The notes under the pieces are model-generated. The model searched no databases and was not told where the DNA came from. It worked only from the letters and a program-made list of their open reading frames with translations. A stretch of DNA of 64,000 nt from Prunella strophiata (taxonomy: Eukaryota; Chordata; Aves; Passeriformes; Prunellidae). The stretch is taken from assembly GCA_036583965.1 (NCBI GenBank), contig JAZBQD010000015.1, forward strand, positions 23,217,310 to 23,281,309, written 5' to 3'. Of this stretch, positions 1 to 12,200 are shown one piece after another. The translations under genes were made by a program, and so were the position numbers. The number at the start of each line of letters is the position of its first letter. Positions within the stretch are counted from its first letter, which is position 1.

Positions 1-178
1 CAAGGAGTTTAATGCTTTTAGAGAAAGATTATTTGTTGCAATGATTGTGTTTAATGTGTTCTCAGTTTTCAAAATATGGGATAAAGAGGCATTTTAATGT
101 TGGATTTTTCTTTTGGGTTTTATGCAGATACTGATACAGTGATGCTAGAGTAACTGTTATGAAGTTGTCTTTAAATGC

Positions 179-215
179 TTTTTTTTTTTTTTTTTTTTGG
201 TTGAAAAACCAACAG
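179..215 (+). promoter_or_regulatory. 3' splice site of first VIRMA exon in window: T20 tract plus small hairpin
   Basis: An uninterrupted run of 20 T is followed by TTGGTT-GAAA-AACCAA (197-212), a perfect 6-bp stem with a GNRA-type tetraloop, and then CAG at 213-215. The exon starts at 216 with a valine codon. The hairpin sits between the pyrimidine tract and the AG. Confidence 0.55.
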
Positions 216-3200
216 GTCAACACGGATGGATTGGTTCTTAGGGGATGGTACAACTGTCTGACTTTGGCAATATATGGCTCAGTTGACAGGGTGATAACTC
301 ATGAGAGAGAGTCACCTCCTCCACCACCCCCTCCGCCTCCACCTCCCCAGCAACAGCCTGGATTGAAAAGGAATCCAAAACATGGTGAGTCTTGGGAGAA
401 GACAGAGTTCTTCTTTTACAAATCAGTGTTACAGTATCCTACCTGAGAAATAAATCTCCAGTTCTTCCACATTTTAGATTACAGTGGCTTTAATTTTTCT
501 TCATTGTGTCTTTAGTTTCATATTTTCTTTTGGATTTATATTGAATGGTTTTAAGTAGGGTTTCATCCAATGCTTTTGTGAGAGTGGTTTATTTGATGTA
601 TTGCTAGTTACTTTGGATGGTAAAAATGCAGTTTGACTTGTGTGAACTCATTACAATGTAGATGATTGGAATATTAAAAGTGATTAGAATAGTATTAAAA
701 TCATAAGAAAATTTCACAATCGTAGTTAACTTTGCTTATCTGACTTGTGTAAAATGCATTACAGAAGAATGCTCTGCACTGGTTTTAGAACAGCCATGAA
801 CACGATCAAGTTTCTGCTTCAATTTTGATTTTAGATTTAAAATTAGAACTATTGTTCAAAGTATGGCTGGAAGACTGCAAAATTTGAATACTATCTGCAG
901 TAAAAGACAGTTGGAAACTGTAAAAACCAGTTGAGTAAAATGTGAACTTCTTTTTAAAAGCAATTCAGATATTACTGATAGAGTTACAGTATGAGTAGTG
1001 TCAAAAACAAAACTGGCAATTACTCATGTAAGTTTTAAACAAGTATTGCATACAAAAATCAATAATGTTAATAAGCTCGTTTATTGATGTAGTTCTTGTT
1101 TACATCAAAATTTACTTCATCAAAAGTGACTTTAGAAAGTTGCCTCGTGTAATGCAGAATACAGATAAAATAAAAGCTGGGCAATGGTGTTCCCCACTCA
1201 AAAGCAGCACTGAAACCCCAAAGTTTTCTGCTTTTATTCCTGTGGTTTCATTAAATGCAAATTTTTATTTTCCCAATATAGTTGATGGAGAGAAAGAAGA
1301 CCAATTCAATGGCAGTCCTCCAAGACCACAGCCCAGGGGACCAAGGACACCTCCAGGCCCTCCTCCTCCTGATGATGATGAGGATGAACCTATGCCAGTG
1401 TCAGGTAGAATGAGAAGAGACTGTTTTATTTGCTTCACATCATTGCTTAGAGGAGGCAGAATTTTGTGTTCCTGCCCAGTGTGGTTCCTGCCCTGCTGTT
1501 ACTTCTACTGGACAAATTCAGTTTTAGGAAAGGGATTTGGAGAAAAAAAAGTTTTGAGTTTGTTCATTTGCATAATTTTTAAAGATGGTAGGTTGAGAAT
1601 ATCAGCTGTTAACCAATACACTGTTGAACATGCTGCTCATGTTTTATAAAAGTGTTCTGTTGACTCTGGTATCCATTGTCCTTCTCATTATTCTGCAGCA
1701 TCTGCCAAGTTACCCAGTCTCTGCCAAGAACTCTACATATTCAAAGTCTTGCTGAACTAAGTGATTGTGTTCAGTCAAATCATGAGAAGATTTTCAAGAT
1801 GCTTGTTTTGCATCTCTAGTGTATGTGATGCAGAAACCTAAAACATATATACTATCATTAAAGACAATAAAATATTTCTATAAATACATTAGCAAAAAAA
1901 AAAAAAAAAAAAAGGAGGGCTGAGAAGAATCTCTTTTATTGGATGCAGGGGGATACATGGTGGCAAAGGATGTGTAAAAGGCTGAGGTAGTTAATGACTT
2001 CTTTGCCTCAGTCTTTAGTAGGAAAATCAGTTCCTCTCCAGGTACCCTGGGCTGGAAGACAGATGCAGGGAGCCGAATAAACCCTCAATAATCAAGGAGG
2101 GAATGATTAGGCCAAGTGTATAGGGCCAGATGGTATCTACTGATTGGGCCAGTCCTGTTTAATATCCTTGGATTTCAGTAAAGTGCTCTTATTTCTGTAA
2201 CTTTGTATCTGTTTTCAGTGGTTGGGGAAAAAGAAGATGATGTGGACCATAGGGAGGATTACTTTGAGCCGATTTCTCCTGATCGAACGTCCATTCATCA
2301 AGAGAGCCAGTATTCAGATGATGGAGAAGTGGAGGAAGATCAGCCAGAAGAAGGGGAAGATGATGATGATGTGGATGTTGAGGAGGAGGAGGATGAGGAT
2401 GATGACGATGATGATGATGATGATGGTCATACAGTAGAGAGTATTGCTGATGAGGAAGAAGAGGAGGAGGAGGAAGATGATGAAGATGAAGAAGAGGGTG
2501 AAGAGGAGGAAGAAGGTGATGGTAAGTTGTAGAGTTCAGAAAAAAAAACAGGTTTATGAAATTTTGGTGGCAGTACCTTCATGATGAGTATGTGCAAGGG
2601 AACTGAGTCTTTTTCCCTTGGTTACTGCAACATTGCCTCATTTGTGGTCCTGACATCTCTCAAGAGCAGTATCTTGCTGTGGAATATTTATTCCTTTATA
2701 GCAAAACTTTCTATAAATAGAGGAAAACAGATACAGTTGTATAGATGAGAATGAACATTGCTTTATACATTCTTTTAAATGACTCCATTATTACATAAAA
2801 ACCCCTGTCAGATGGGACTTTCACTCATGTCTTGAAAGAGAAGGCTTTTTGTATGTTAGTGTGTGGTTGTTCTCTAGCTAGTCATATTTGTATAAAATGA
2901 ATCACTGCTTTGTATTTAGAAGGTATTCTCTGCAGGTATGAACTGGTGTATTCATAACTGATTTGGTAACTTAATCTTTCTCTTTTTAGGAGATGATGGC
3001 TACGAGCAGATTTCAAGTGATGAAGATGTAATTGCTGATCTAGAACGTGAAACATTTAAGTATCCAAGCTTTGATATTGAATACACTCCTGAGGATCTGG
3101 CATCTGTGCCTCCTGTGACATATGAACCTTTTGAAAAGGAGCTTGGACCGCTTTTATACTTCAGCTGCCCTTACAAGACTGTATTTGAAAATGAAGTTGC

Positions 3201-6200
3201 TAAAATAAAGGACCAAGACACAGAAAAAGAAAACTCGGGGGCAGTGGAAGGCTCAGTTAAATTAACTGAACTGTTGGAATTATATCAAGAGGAAAGGGGT
3301 GCAAAGTGGGTCACTGCATTAGAAGAAATTCCAAGTTTAATAGTAAAGGAATTGAGCTACCTGCTGGCTAAAGACACAAAGCAAGACTATATTACCCAGC
3401 TAGTAGACTGGACCCTGCAAGCTTTAAACCTTCAGGTGGCTCTCAAACAGCCCATTGCTTTGAACGTTCGACAGCTCAAAGCTGGGACAAAATTGGTGTC
3501 TTCGTTAGCAGAATGTGGGACTCAAGGAATCACGGCGCTCTTGCAGGCAGGAGTTATTAATGTGTTGTTTGAACTGTTGTTTGCTGATCATGTATCATCA
3601 TCCCTCAAACTTAATGCTTTTAAAGCTTTGGATAGTGTCATTAGTATGACTGAGGGAATGGAAATGTTTCTAAGAGGTGGCACGGATGTACATGAAAAAA
3701 GTGGTTATCAGAAACTCCTGGAACTCATACTGCTGGATCAGACTGTGCGAGTTGTTACAGCTGGTTCTGCAATTCTCCAGAAATGTCACTTCTATGAGAT
3801 TCTGTCAGACATTAAAAAGGTGGTGGATCAGTTAGCAGAGAACACTCCTCCTCTTCCTAATCACACAGAGCCAGAACAGGACCAGGACTTGGCAGGACTT
3901 GAAAGAACCAATCAAGAATATGAAAATGATGTGGAGACTCCTATGGATATGGATCATCTTTTGGAATCTTCTAATATAAGTGAAGGAGAGATGGAAAAAC
4001 TTGTTAGTCTTCTTGAAGAGATCTTCCATTTGATGGAAACTGCTCCTCATACAATGATTCAGCCCCCTGTGAAATCTTTCCCAACCATGGCACGCATTAC
4101 AGGCCCTCCAGAAAGGGATGATCCTTACCCTGTCCTGTTTAGGTACAGCAGTTGCAAATTCCATTTCTAGAGTGTGTTTCCTCTAGCTTGATAGAAATCT
4201 ATTTCAGGGGTGACTTTGTTGAATAACACTTTGCTAGATATTTCACTTAATTCTTTTTTGGAAGATTCTAGTTTGTGGATATGAAGTCTGAGAGAGTTTG
4301 ATAAGTTAATGTGCCTTTTATTTTGTTGGCTTTTGATCAACCTAGACTGCACCTAGCCAGAAGTTAACATCTTTATTACTCCTTATTAATCTCCTTATTA
4401 CTGGTAATGTGCTCACCCTTCAGTTGCATTCGTAGATGCTGACCAGTTATGCTAATTGCTGTCCAGTTTGTAATGGTTGTAAATCTAGAGTGTTTCATTT
4501 GTCATCTTAGAACACAACTATATGTATGGATAAAATAGATCTGGGATTCCTCAGTCTGGATGTCAAAGTGGCAAGATGCAAACTGGCCTCAGATTCATGA
4601 AGAGGTCATGCAGGTGTGTCACTGTGCTCACTTTCACAGCACAGGCAGAGGAGCTGAGATCTGCCTGCCTTCAGCCAGTTAAAACATCTCATGGGTTCTT
4701 ACTCTGTTAGTAAATTTCTGTCTAGGAGGTACTTCTCTAAATGCTGACAGATTTCTTTGGTAGCAGTGGTGTAGGTTGTGGCTGAATATAAGCATCTATG
4801 TGCAAAGAGTCTTCAAAAATTGCCTGCTAGATATGCTGTAATGATTGATTTCCTAGCACATTTAAAACATTGAATTTGGCATTGATGATGATTCAGATGC
4901 AGCAAATTTAATAAAATATAGTGTCCTGTTTTGTGTGTAGATATGGTTGAGGTTTTTTTATTGTTTGGGTTTTTTTATGGGAATCAGAATTTTAGGACTT
5001 AATTCTTTAAATACTATAGCAATTGCATTTTGTAAAGTTTAAATTTTGTACTACTTCATAATTAGTTATTATTTCTCGTAGTCCACAGAGCAGTAAGTAC
5101 TGAAGCTAGGAGATATGTAGTTTTATATAAAGTGTTGACAAATATTTGTAGCATTGCTAATTATTTTCCTGATTTTGGTTTGGTCTTTTTTTCAGATATC
5201 TTCATAGTCACCATTTCTTGGAATGCATTACTTTGCTGCTGTCTCTTCCAGTGACAGGGGCACATCCAGGTGTGCTTCAGGCTATCCGAGATATTTTGCG
5301 TTTCCTGGCACAGTCACAGAAGGGTCTTCTTTTCTTTATTTCTGAGCACGAAGCAACAAACTTGTTGGTTAGAGCACTTTGTCAGTTTTCTGATGCAGAT
5401 CAGGAGGAAGGTCTGCAGTCAGATGGTGCCAATGAGGATGCTTTTGCCCTGTGGCTCCTGCATTCAACACAGACCTTACAGTGCATTTCGGAATTGTTCT
5501 GCCACTTCCAGCGGTGCACAGCCAGCGAGGAGACTGACCACTCAGATCTGCTGGGGACACTTCACAACCTTTACCTGATCACCTTTAACCCTGTAGGAAG
5601 ATCTGCTGTGGCTCATGTATTCAGTCTGGAAAAAAATCTCCAAAGTCTTATTACTTTAATGGAGTACTATTCTAAAGAAGCTTTAGGGTAATGTATGCAT
5701 TTATTTATTTCCTTTACTTTTTTAATTTTAAAATTATCTATCTTTTATAAACAATTCAGTGAATCTAAAATAATTTTCTTTTAGATCCTGGTGTTTTTAT
5801 TTAAAGCCAAAACAACTTTTAAGTAGAAGCATGTAATATAAAATCAGGCCTATCATTTGTAATCAAGTATTTAATACCCCAAATCTGTGTAGGTCATCAA
5901 CAAAATTCTTGTAATATATGTAGGGCAAACTTTTGATTATGTGAAAAAATTAGTAAGTAGGCAGTTTTTATTCAAGCATAAAATGTTGACTGTGAAACAA
6001 GTAAAAGGTTTGACTGGGTACAGAGAGTACTGCACACTACTTTGGGGTGGGAATCTTACAATTCTTCAAATTCTTGTAGATATTAAATACAGTAATTGTT
6101 TTCTCTGGACAGGCAGTTGTACTGCTTTAGGTAGCAGTGATTTTAAAATTATTTGTGAAATAGATGAAGTTACATAAAAATATTTGCATGCCACTTGACT

Positions 6201-9200
6201 GGATCTCATGGTTTGTTGATGCTGAAATGATATGAATGTGTGTAATGTGGCAGAAAGAGTTCACTTGCCAAAAAACATAGGAGGAAATTGTTTGGGTTTC
6301 TTTCATTCATAATTATATGGGGCAATCCTTTTTGAAAGTAAAAGTTCTGTAGGTAGATTTTTAGGGGTCAAATAATGAAAATCTAACAGATATCCAGTTG
6401 TGTTAGCTGAGATCTAAAGAAAATCCTTATTGTTGTTTCAGAGACTCAAAATCTAAGAAGTCAGTTGCTTATAATTATGCCTGCATCCTTGTTTTGCTGG
6501 TGGTACAGTCTTCCAGTGATGTCCAAATGCTGGAACAGCACTCAGCACCTTTGCTGAAGCTTTGTAAAGCAGATGAAAATAACACCAAGTTGCAAGGTAC
6601 AGTATGTCTAATTATCAACTGAATTGTTTGAATGTATAGAAGAAATCTTTTTTATGTGAATAATTGGTGCTTCACAGTTGTCTGACTTGGATAATGAAAT
6701 TACTTTTCCAGTTGCATCTGATTAGTTGAGTCACTGAGATAATGTGCATTTTTTTTTTTGTTAATGAGAATTAAATAGGAAATATTTATAGTTCATTTTT
6801 TTTTCAAGTAAAATAGCTACCATGAATTTTGGATAATTACAGGAAGTTTGAAATTATTCAAACTGTGTTGATAATAGGAGAGCAAATTTCTGTAGAAGTG
6901 GACCAGGTAGTCAGTGAGCTGAGTCTTATTTTTGTTTACTATTGCTATTGCTGTGGTTTAACCCCCAGTGGACACAAAGTACCACACCACTGTTGCTCAC
7001 CTCACCACCCACCCTCAGTGGGATGAGGAGGATAATCAGGGAAAAACAAGTAAAACTCATGGATTGAGATAAGAAGTTAAATAATTGATAAAAGTAAGAT
7101 ATAATAATACTAATAGTACTAATGATAACAACAGTAATAATTGTAACAAAAAGGAGAGAAGAGATAAAACCCAAGAAAATGAGTGATGCACAGTGCAATT
7201 GCCCACCTGCTGATCAATGCCCAGCCCTTCCCCAGGCACTGATCATCCCCTTCCAGGCAACTCTCCCAGTTTTCCTACTGAACATGACATCCTATGGTAC
7301 AGAATATCCCTTTGGACAGTTTGGGTCAGTTGTCCTGGCTGTGCTCCCTCCCAGCTTCTTGTGCAGCTCCTCCTTCACAGAGCATGAGACACTGGAAAAT
7401 CCTTGACTTAGTGTAAGCACTGCTTAGGGTTAGCAACAACCAAAATAGCAGTGTGTTATCAGTGTTATTCTCATGCTAAATCCAAAACACAGCACTGAAC
7501 AACAAGTAGGAGGAAAACAAGCTCTATCCCATCTGGAACCAGGACAGTGGTGTAGTCTGATGGAATCTTTACTACTAAATAATCCTGGGACTGTTTTAAG
7601 GCACCTAGGCCAGCTGACATGGAATAGTCCTCGTTACCCTGTTACTACATTATTTGATGTCCAAGCTGTGTCTTGGTGTCTTCCCAGCTTGTGTTGACTT
7701 ACAGATCAGGCCTAGGACACTCAGAAAAATCCTGCTGGAGGCTATTCTGACACCTGAACATTGAGACTCTGATGTCCAAAGTTGTGCTCTGTACTGGTTA
7801 ACCAAATCGTGTAGACATACCAGTAATTTCTTCCAAGACTTAAATGCACTGAAAGAAATCAGAATTCTTCCAAGTTTTAGTTTAAATTTCTCCTCTGTCA
7901 TGCTCTTATTTTTGCTCCTGACCTGATCATCAGACTGCTTTATGAGAAGCAGGGCTAGTTTGTTAAACCAAATCATGAAATCAGTCTGAGTCATCAATTC
8001 ATATCCACTTGATCTTCATGTTCTTATAAATATTTTCAGGAACAATGGTTTTTAAATCTTTAAATCTCTTATCCCAAGAACCTGGGACTTCCAGGTTATT
8101 CTAGACTAAGAGAGAGATTGATAATCTGTAAGGACTTCTAGCATGAGTGGAGTGCAGGGCAGAGATTGGCTCTGTTTGGGCACTTAATAGAAGTTTTGTA
8201 CCTAGTTTGTAATAACCTATTCTGTACATTAAGGGGAATGTGTTTTGGTTCTTTTCTTTAGCTGACCGTGCCCCTTAGTGTCTTCTGTAAAAAATGTTTG
8301 ATTACAGGTAATGCAGATAATGAGATGAAAGTTGCATTCAGATTGACTTGAGTCAGATTTTGTCAGTGGGCATAATATATATTGCCTGTCCTGAAGCTCT
8401 GTTTTTGTTGATGCTTTTCAGTTGGCTACAGCTGCACTATGTGCCCCACAAATTTTGCATTTGGCTTTAGTGCCTGTTGTGTAAATTAAGTACATTTTGA
8501 TTGAAAAAGGTTTTATGATCATAAATTCACTGACTTACATCTTTTTTTCCCCAGAGCTCAGCAAGTGGCTTGAACCTTTGAAAAATCTTAGGTTTGAAAT
8601 AAATTGTATTCCAAATCTTATTGAATACATCAAACAGGTCAGTAAAATATAGGTATATGCTATCTTTTATTTATGTTCTAGAAGCTTAGACCTTTCGTAG
8701 TCTGATATTTTGTCTTAGATATGTACTAACATATTTAAAAATATATACTATTATCCAGAAGAGATGTTTCTATTAAAGCTTATGATCTTGCATTGTTATA
8801 TTTATCGAAACAAAATCTAAGGTAAATATATGATGCAAAGATCTAATTATTTAAATCTTTTAGCTCCCTGTAAATCACAGTGCAAATGTTGATGCTCTTT
8901 TTTTTTTTGTTTCTGCCTTATTTATGACTGTTTACCAAAAGGTGAAATAATTAAACTTAAATTTTGTGACATACTTACAGTAACTAAATACAGAGTTTGA
9001 ATACTAAGCAAGCAACATACTCATAAAGTCTTCTTTGTAATACAGGCTCATTCCTTTTTTCTTTTTCTTTTCCCCTAAAAGAATATTGACAGTTTGATGA
9101 CTCCAGATGGAGTTGGTCTTCCCACTGCACTTCGTGTTCTTTGTCATATTGCATGTCCACCGCCTATGGTAGAAGGTATGGCTGATGTATTTGTACAGGT

Positions 9201-12200
9201 TCAAGTACAAATCTTCGTTTTCTGAGTCTTCTACTTAAACCTGGCTAAAGTGTAACTGTGATTGCCCAGGAGAAATCAGAAATACAGAAATGCTATTTCT
9301 TTTCTGTACAGGTCAACAGAAAGACCTTAAATGGAATCTTGCAGTTATTCAGCTCTTCTCTTCCGAGGGAATGGACACCTTCATCCGGGTGTTACAGAAG
9401 CTGAACAGCATCCTTATTCAGCCTTGGCGACTCCATGTCAACATGGGCACCACGCTGCACAGGGTCACTACTATTTCTATGGCCCGCTGCACACTGACTC
9501 TGCTCAAAACAATGCTGACAGAGCTCCTGAGGGGTGGATCCTTTGAGTTCAAGGACATGCGTGTTCCTGCAGCACTTGTTTCTTTGCACATGCTCCTCTG
9601 CTCTATTCCGCTCTCAGGCCGCTTAGATAGTGATGAGCAAAAAATCCAGAATGACATTGTTGATGTCTTACTGACTTTTACACAAGGTGTTAATGAAAAG
9701 CTTACCATTTCTGAGGAAACTTTGGCGAACAATACTTGGTCTTTAATGCTGAAGGAAGTTCTCTCATCAATTTTGAGAATTCCTGAAGGCTTTTTCTCTG
9801 GACTTATACTGCTTTCAGAGTTGTTGCCTCTTCCACTGCCCATGCAGACTACTCAGGTACAAGTTTTTAAAGAATTTTTATTATTTATATATAATTCTTT
9901 GACCATTTTTGTAGTGGTTGAAGGAACAGATATGTTAAAGGATGAATTAAAGTTGTTGTAAAGCATTTGTGCTCATGCAGATTCTTTGTAGATAAGTCTT
10001 TTTCAGCAGAAGCAAAACTGATATTATTTGGAGCACTTTTCTTAAGTTAGCAGTCACATGTTGCTCTTTGTCCCTTGTGAGATTATCTAGACTCCTGTTA
10101 CTTAAATGACTGTCTCTGAAGCTTTGAACTCTGTATGCTGAACTTGGTATATTAAGGCTCTTCTTTCTTTTGTCATGGATCTTGATTTTGTGATCTTTAA
10201 CAAGTAAACATAAAAGGTGTGTGACAATCCCTGCTCCTGAAGGAATACCTAACTTGCTGGCTCATGCCCTGTCATTTGGTGACAATGAAAATGGCAGTTC
10301 CATATTTTTAATGAGGACAGTAGTCGTACTTTGTTTATACATTGTGGTAGAATTCAGGTCTTATCATAAAAAATTGACAGGAAGAACCCTCCTGCCCTTC
10401 TGTTCCTGCAGGTAATTGAAGCCCATGATATTGCAGTGGCACTCAACACCAGGAAGCTGTGGAGTATGCACCTCCACGTGCAGGCCAAGCTGATCCAGGA
10501 GATCGTTCGCTCTTTCTCCGGCTCGTCCTGCCAGCCCATCCAGCATATGTTGAGGCGGATTTGTGTTCAGCTGTGCGACTTGGCTTCACCTACTGCTCTT
10601 CTCATCATGAGGACAGTATTGGATCTAATTGTAGAAGACCTGCAAAGGTATTTTTGTTTTCTCTTGCAAAGATTTTGTGAATGAACTGTTAAATTCACCT
10701 TGCTTCTGTGCAGTAGATTTATCAGGAGGAAAATACTTTTGGAAATATTATTCACTATGGGCTGAAGGAATTCTCATTCCAGTGCTATATGTTGTGTCCT
10801 GGTAATGCTTAAGGTTGCCAGAGAACCAGCTCATACCTCTTAAGTTTTGTTGTAGACAGCTTCATGTTGCATGTTTATGGTAAGTATTTTAGAAAGATTT
10901 TCTTCATGTTGGCCTTGCAAATCCTCATCTCACCTATAAAGTGTTTTTAAGGACCTGTATGACATAAATAAGAAGAGTAGGCCAGTAAAGTTTGCTGTAC
11001 TGGGATTACATACGTGTATAGATGTTTGTAAACTAGTGGAAGTTAAATGATACAGGTTCAGAAGGTTTTGAAACTGAGTGCTCTTTCTTTAAAACATAAT
11101 TATCCACTTAGATGCTGTTTACATAACAGCATATTTATCGTATACAATTAGATGCCCTACAGTATATTAAATGCACAGTAGATTATTCATGATGTGACCA
11201 GAAGTTCTTTAGTGAAAGTTGAGCAGTTTTCAAAAAGTAAATGGAACTTTAAGTTTAAATATGCAAACTAGATGGATTTTTTCTAAAATGCAGAATTATA
11301 TGACTCCTGTGATGGTTGTTTTTATAGTTTCTTAGATCACTTTAAACCAGCTTTTTCACAGTGCACTGATACCATTTCAGCAACACAGAAGATAAAGAGA
11401 AACAGTACACTGGACAGACCACTCGACTGCTTGCTTTATTGGATGCCCTGGCTTCACATAAAGCTTGTAAATTAGGCTATTTTGCATCTTATCAATGGAA
11501 CTACTAAAGGAGATGAAAAGTATGGAGAGGTTTTCCAGGAGCTCTTGGCTTTGATGCGATCAGCTGGGGACAATGTCACTCATCAACAGTGTGCTGAATA
11601 TGTAACTTCCCTTTTGCAGTCCCTCTGTGATCAGGTATTTGCTATATTTCATGCATAATGTTTGTTGATTATTGTAGGAGACAAATTAAATGAGGTTGTT
11701 CCTTAAGTACCCCTCTTTTTCCAAAATTAAAAAAAATTAACGTAGTTAAAACACAAAAAGTGTGCATGGTTGGCTACTTTGGCAGATGTGCTGCCTTCTT
11801 GTTCTTGAATGTAAATACTTTCAATTTTTTGACATGTCTTCTGCATTATGTGCACTGTTCTGGTAGCTCATGAGAGGCCAGAAACTGAATGGCACAAAGA
11901 CTTCCTGTCCCATCAGCTGAGAGAGGGATACCTTTTCTCCATGTGGGCCACTGACAAAACTTGAGTTGTCACTGTTCACTTCTTGCCTAGTTGTAATAAA
12001 TACATATCTCTTAGTGATCTAACTGAAACCTCTTGAAAATGTATTCCAAATATAGAGATATATATGCTATGCTGGTACTGTAAAACTCCTCCATTTAAAA
12101 AAAGCAGAAGTTACTAGAGCAAGGTAAGAAATGCTAGTTGAAAGTGGATTCATAGACTGGCCCTGTAGTTTCTCATGAATGTGTGCACAGATTTGCATGC

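Noticed and set aside
1065..1649. 194-codon frame around a VIRMA exon
   Set aside because: Only 1282-1404 is exon; the rest reads into introns past a normal acceptor and donor.
4143..4170. Read-through end of the large VIRMA exon (possible short isoform)
   Set aside because: A GTACAG donor at 4143 joins cleanly to 5196; the extra codons are intronic and I have no evidence for a truncated isoform.
11474..11477. Idea that TTAG before GCTATT is an alternative acceptor explaining the VIRMA frame break
   Set aside because: It would drop conserved codons and has no matching donor at a sensible distance.
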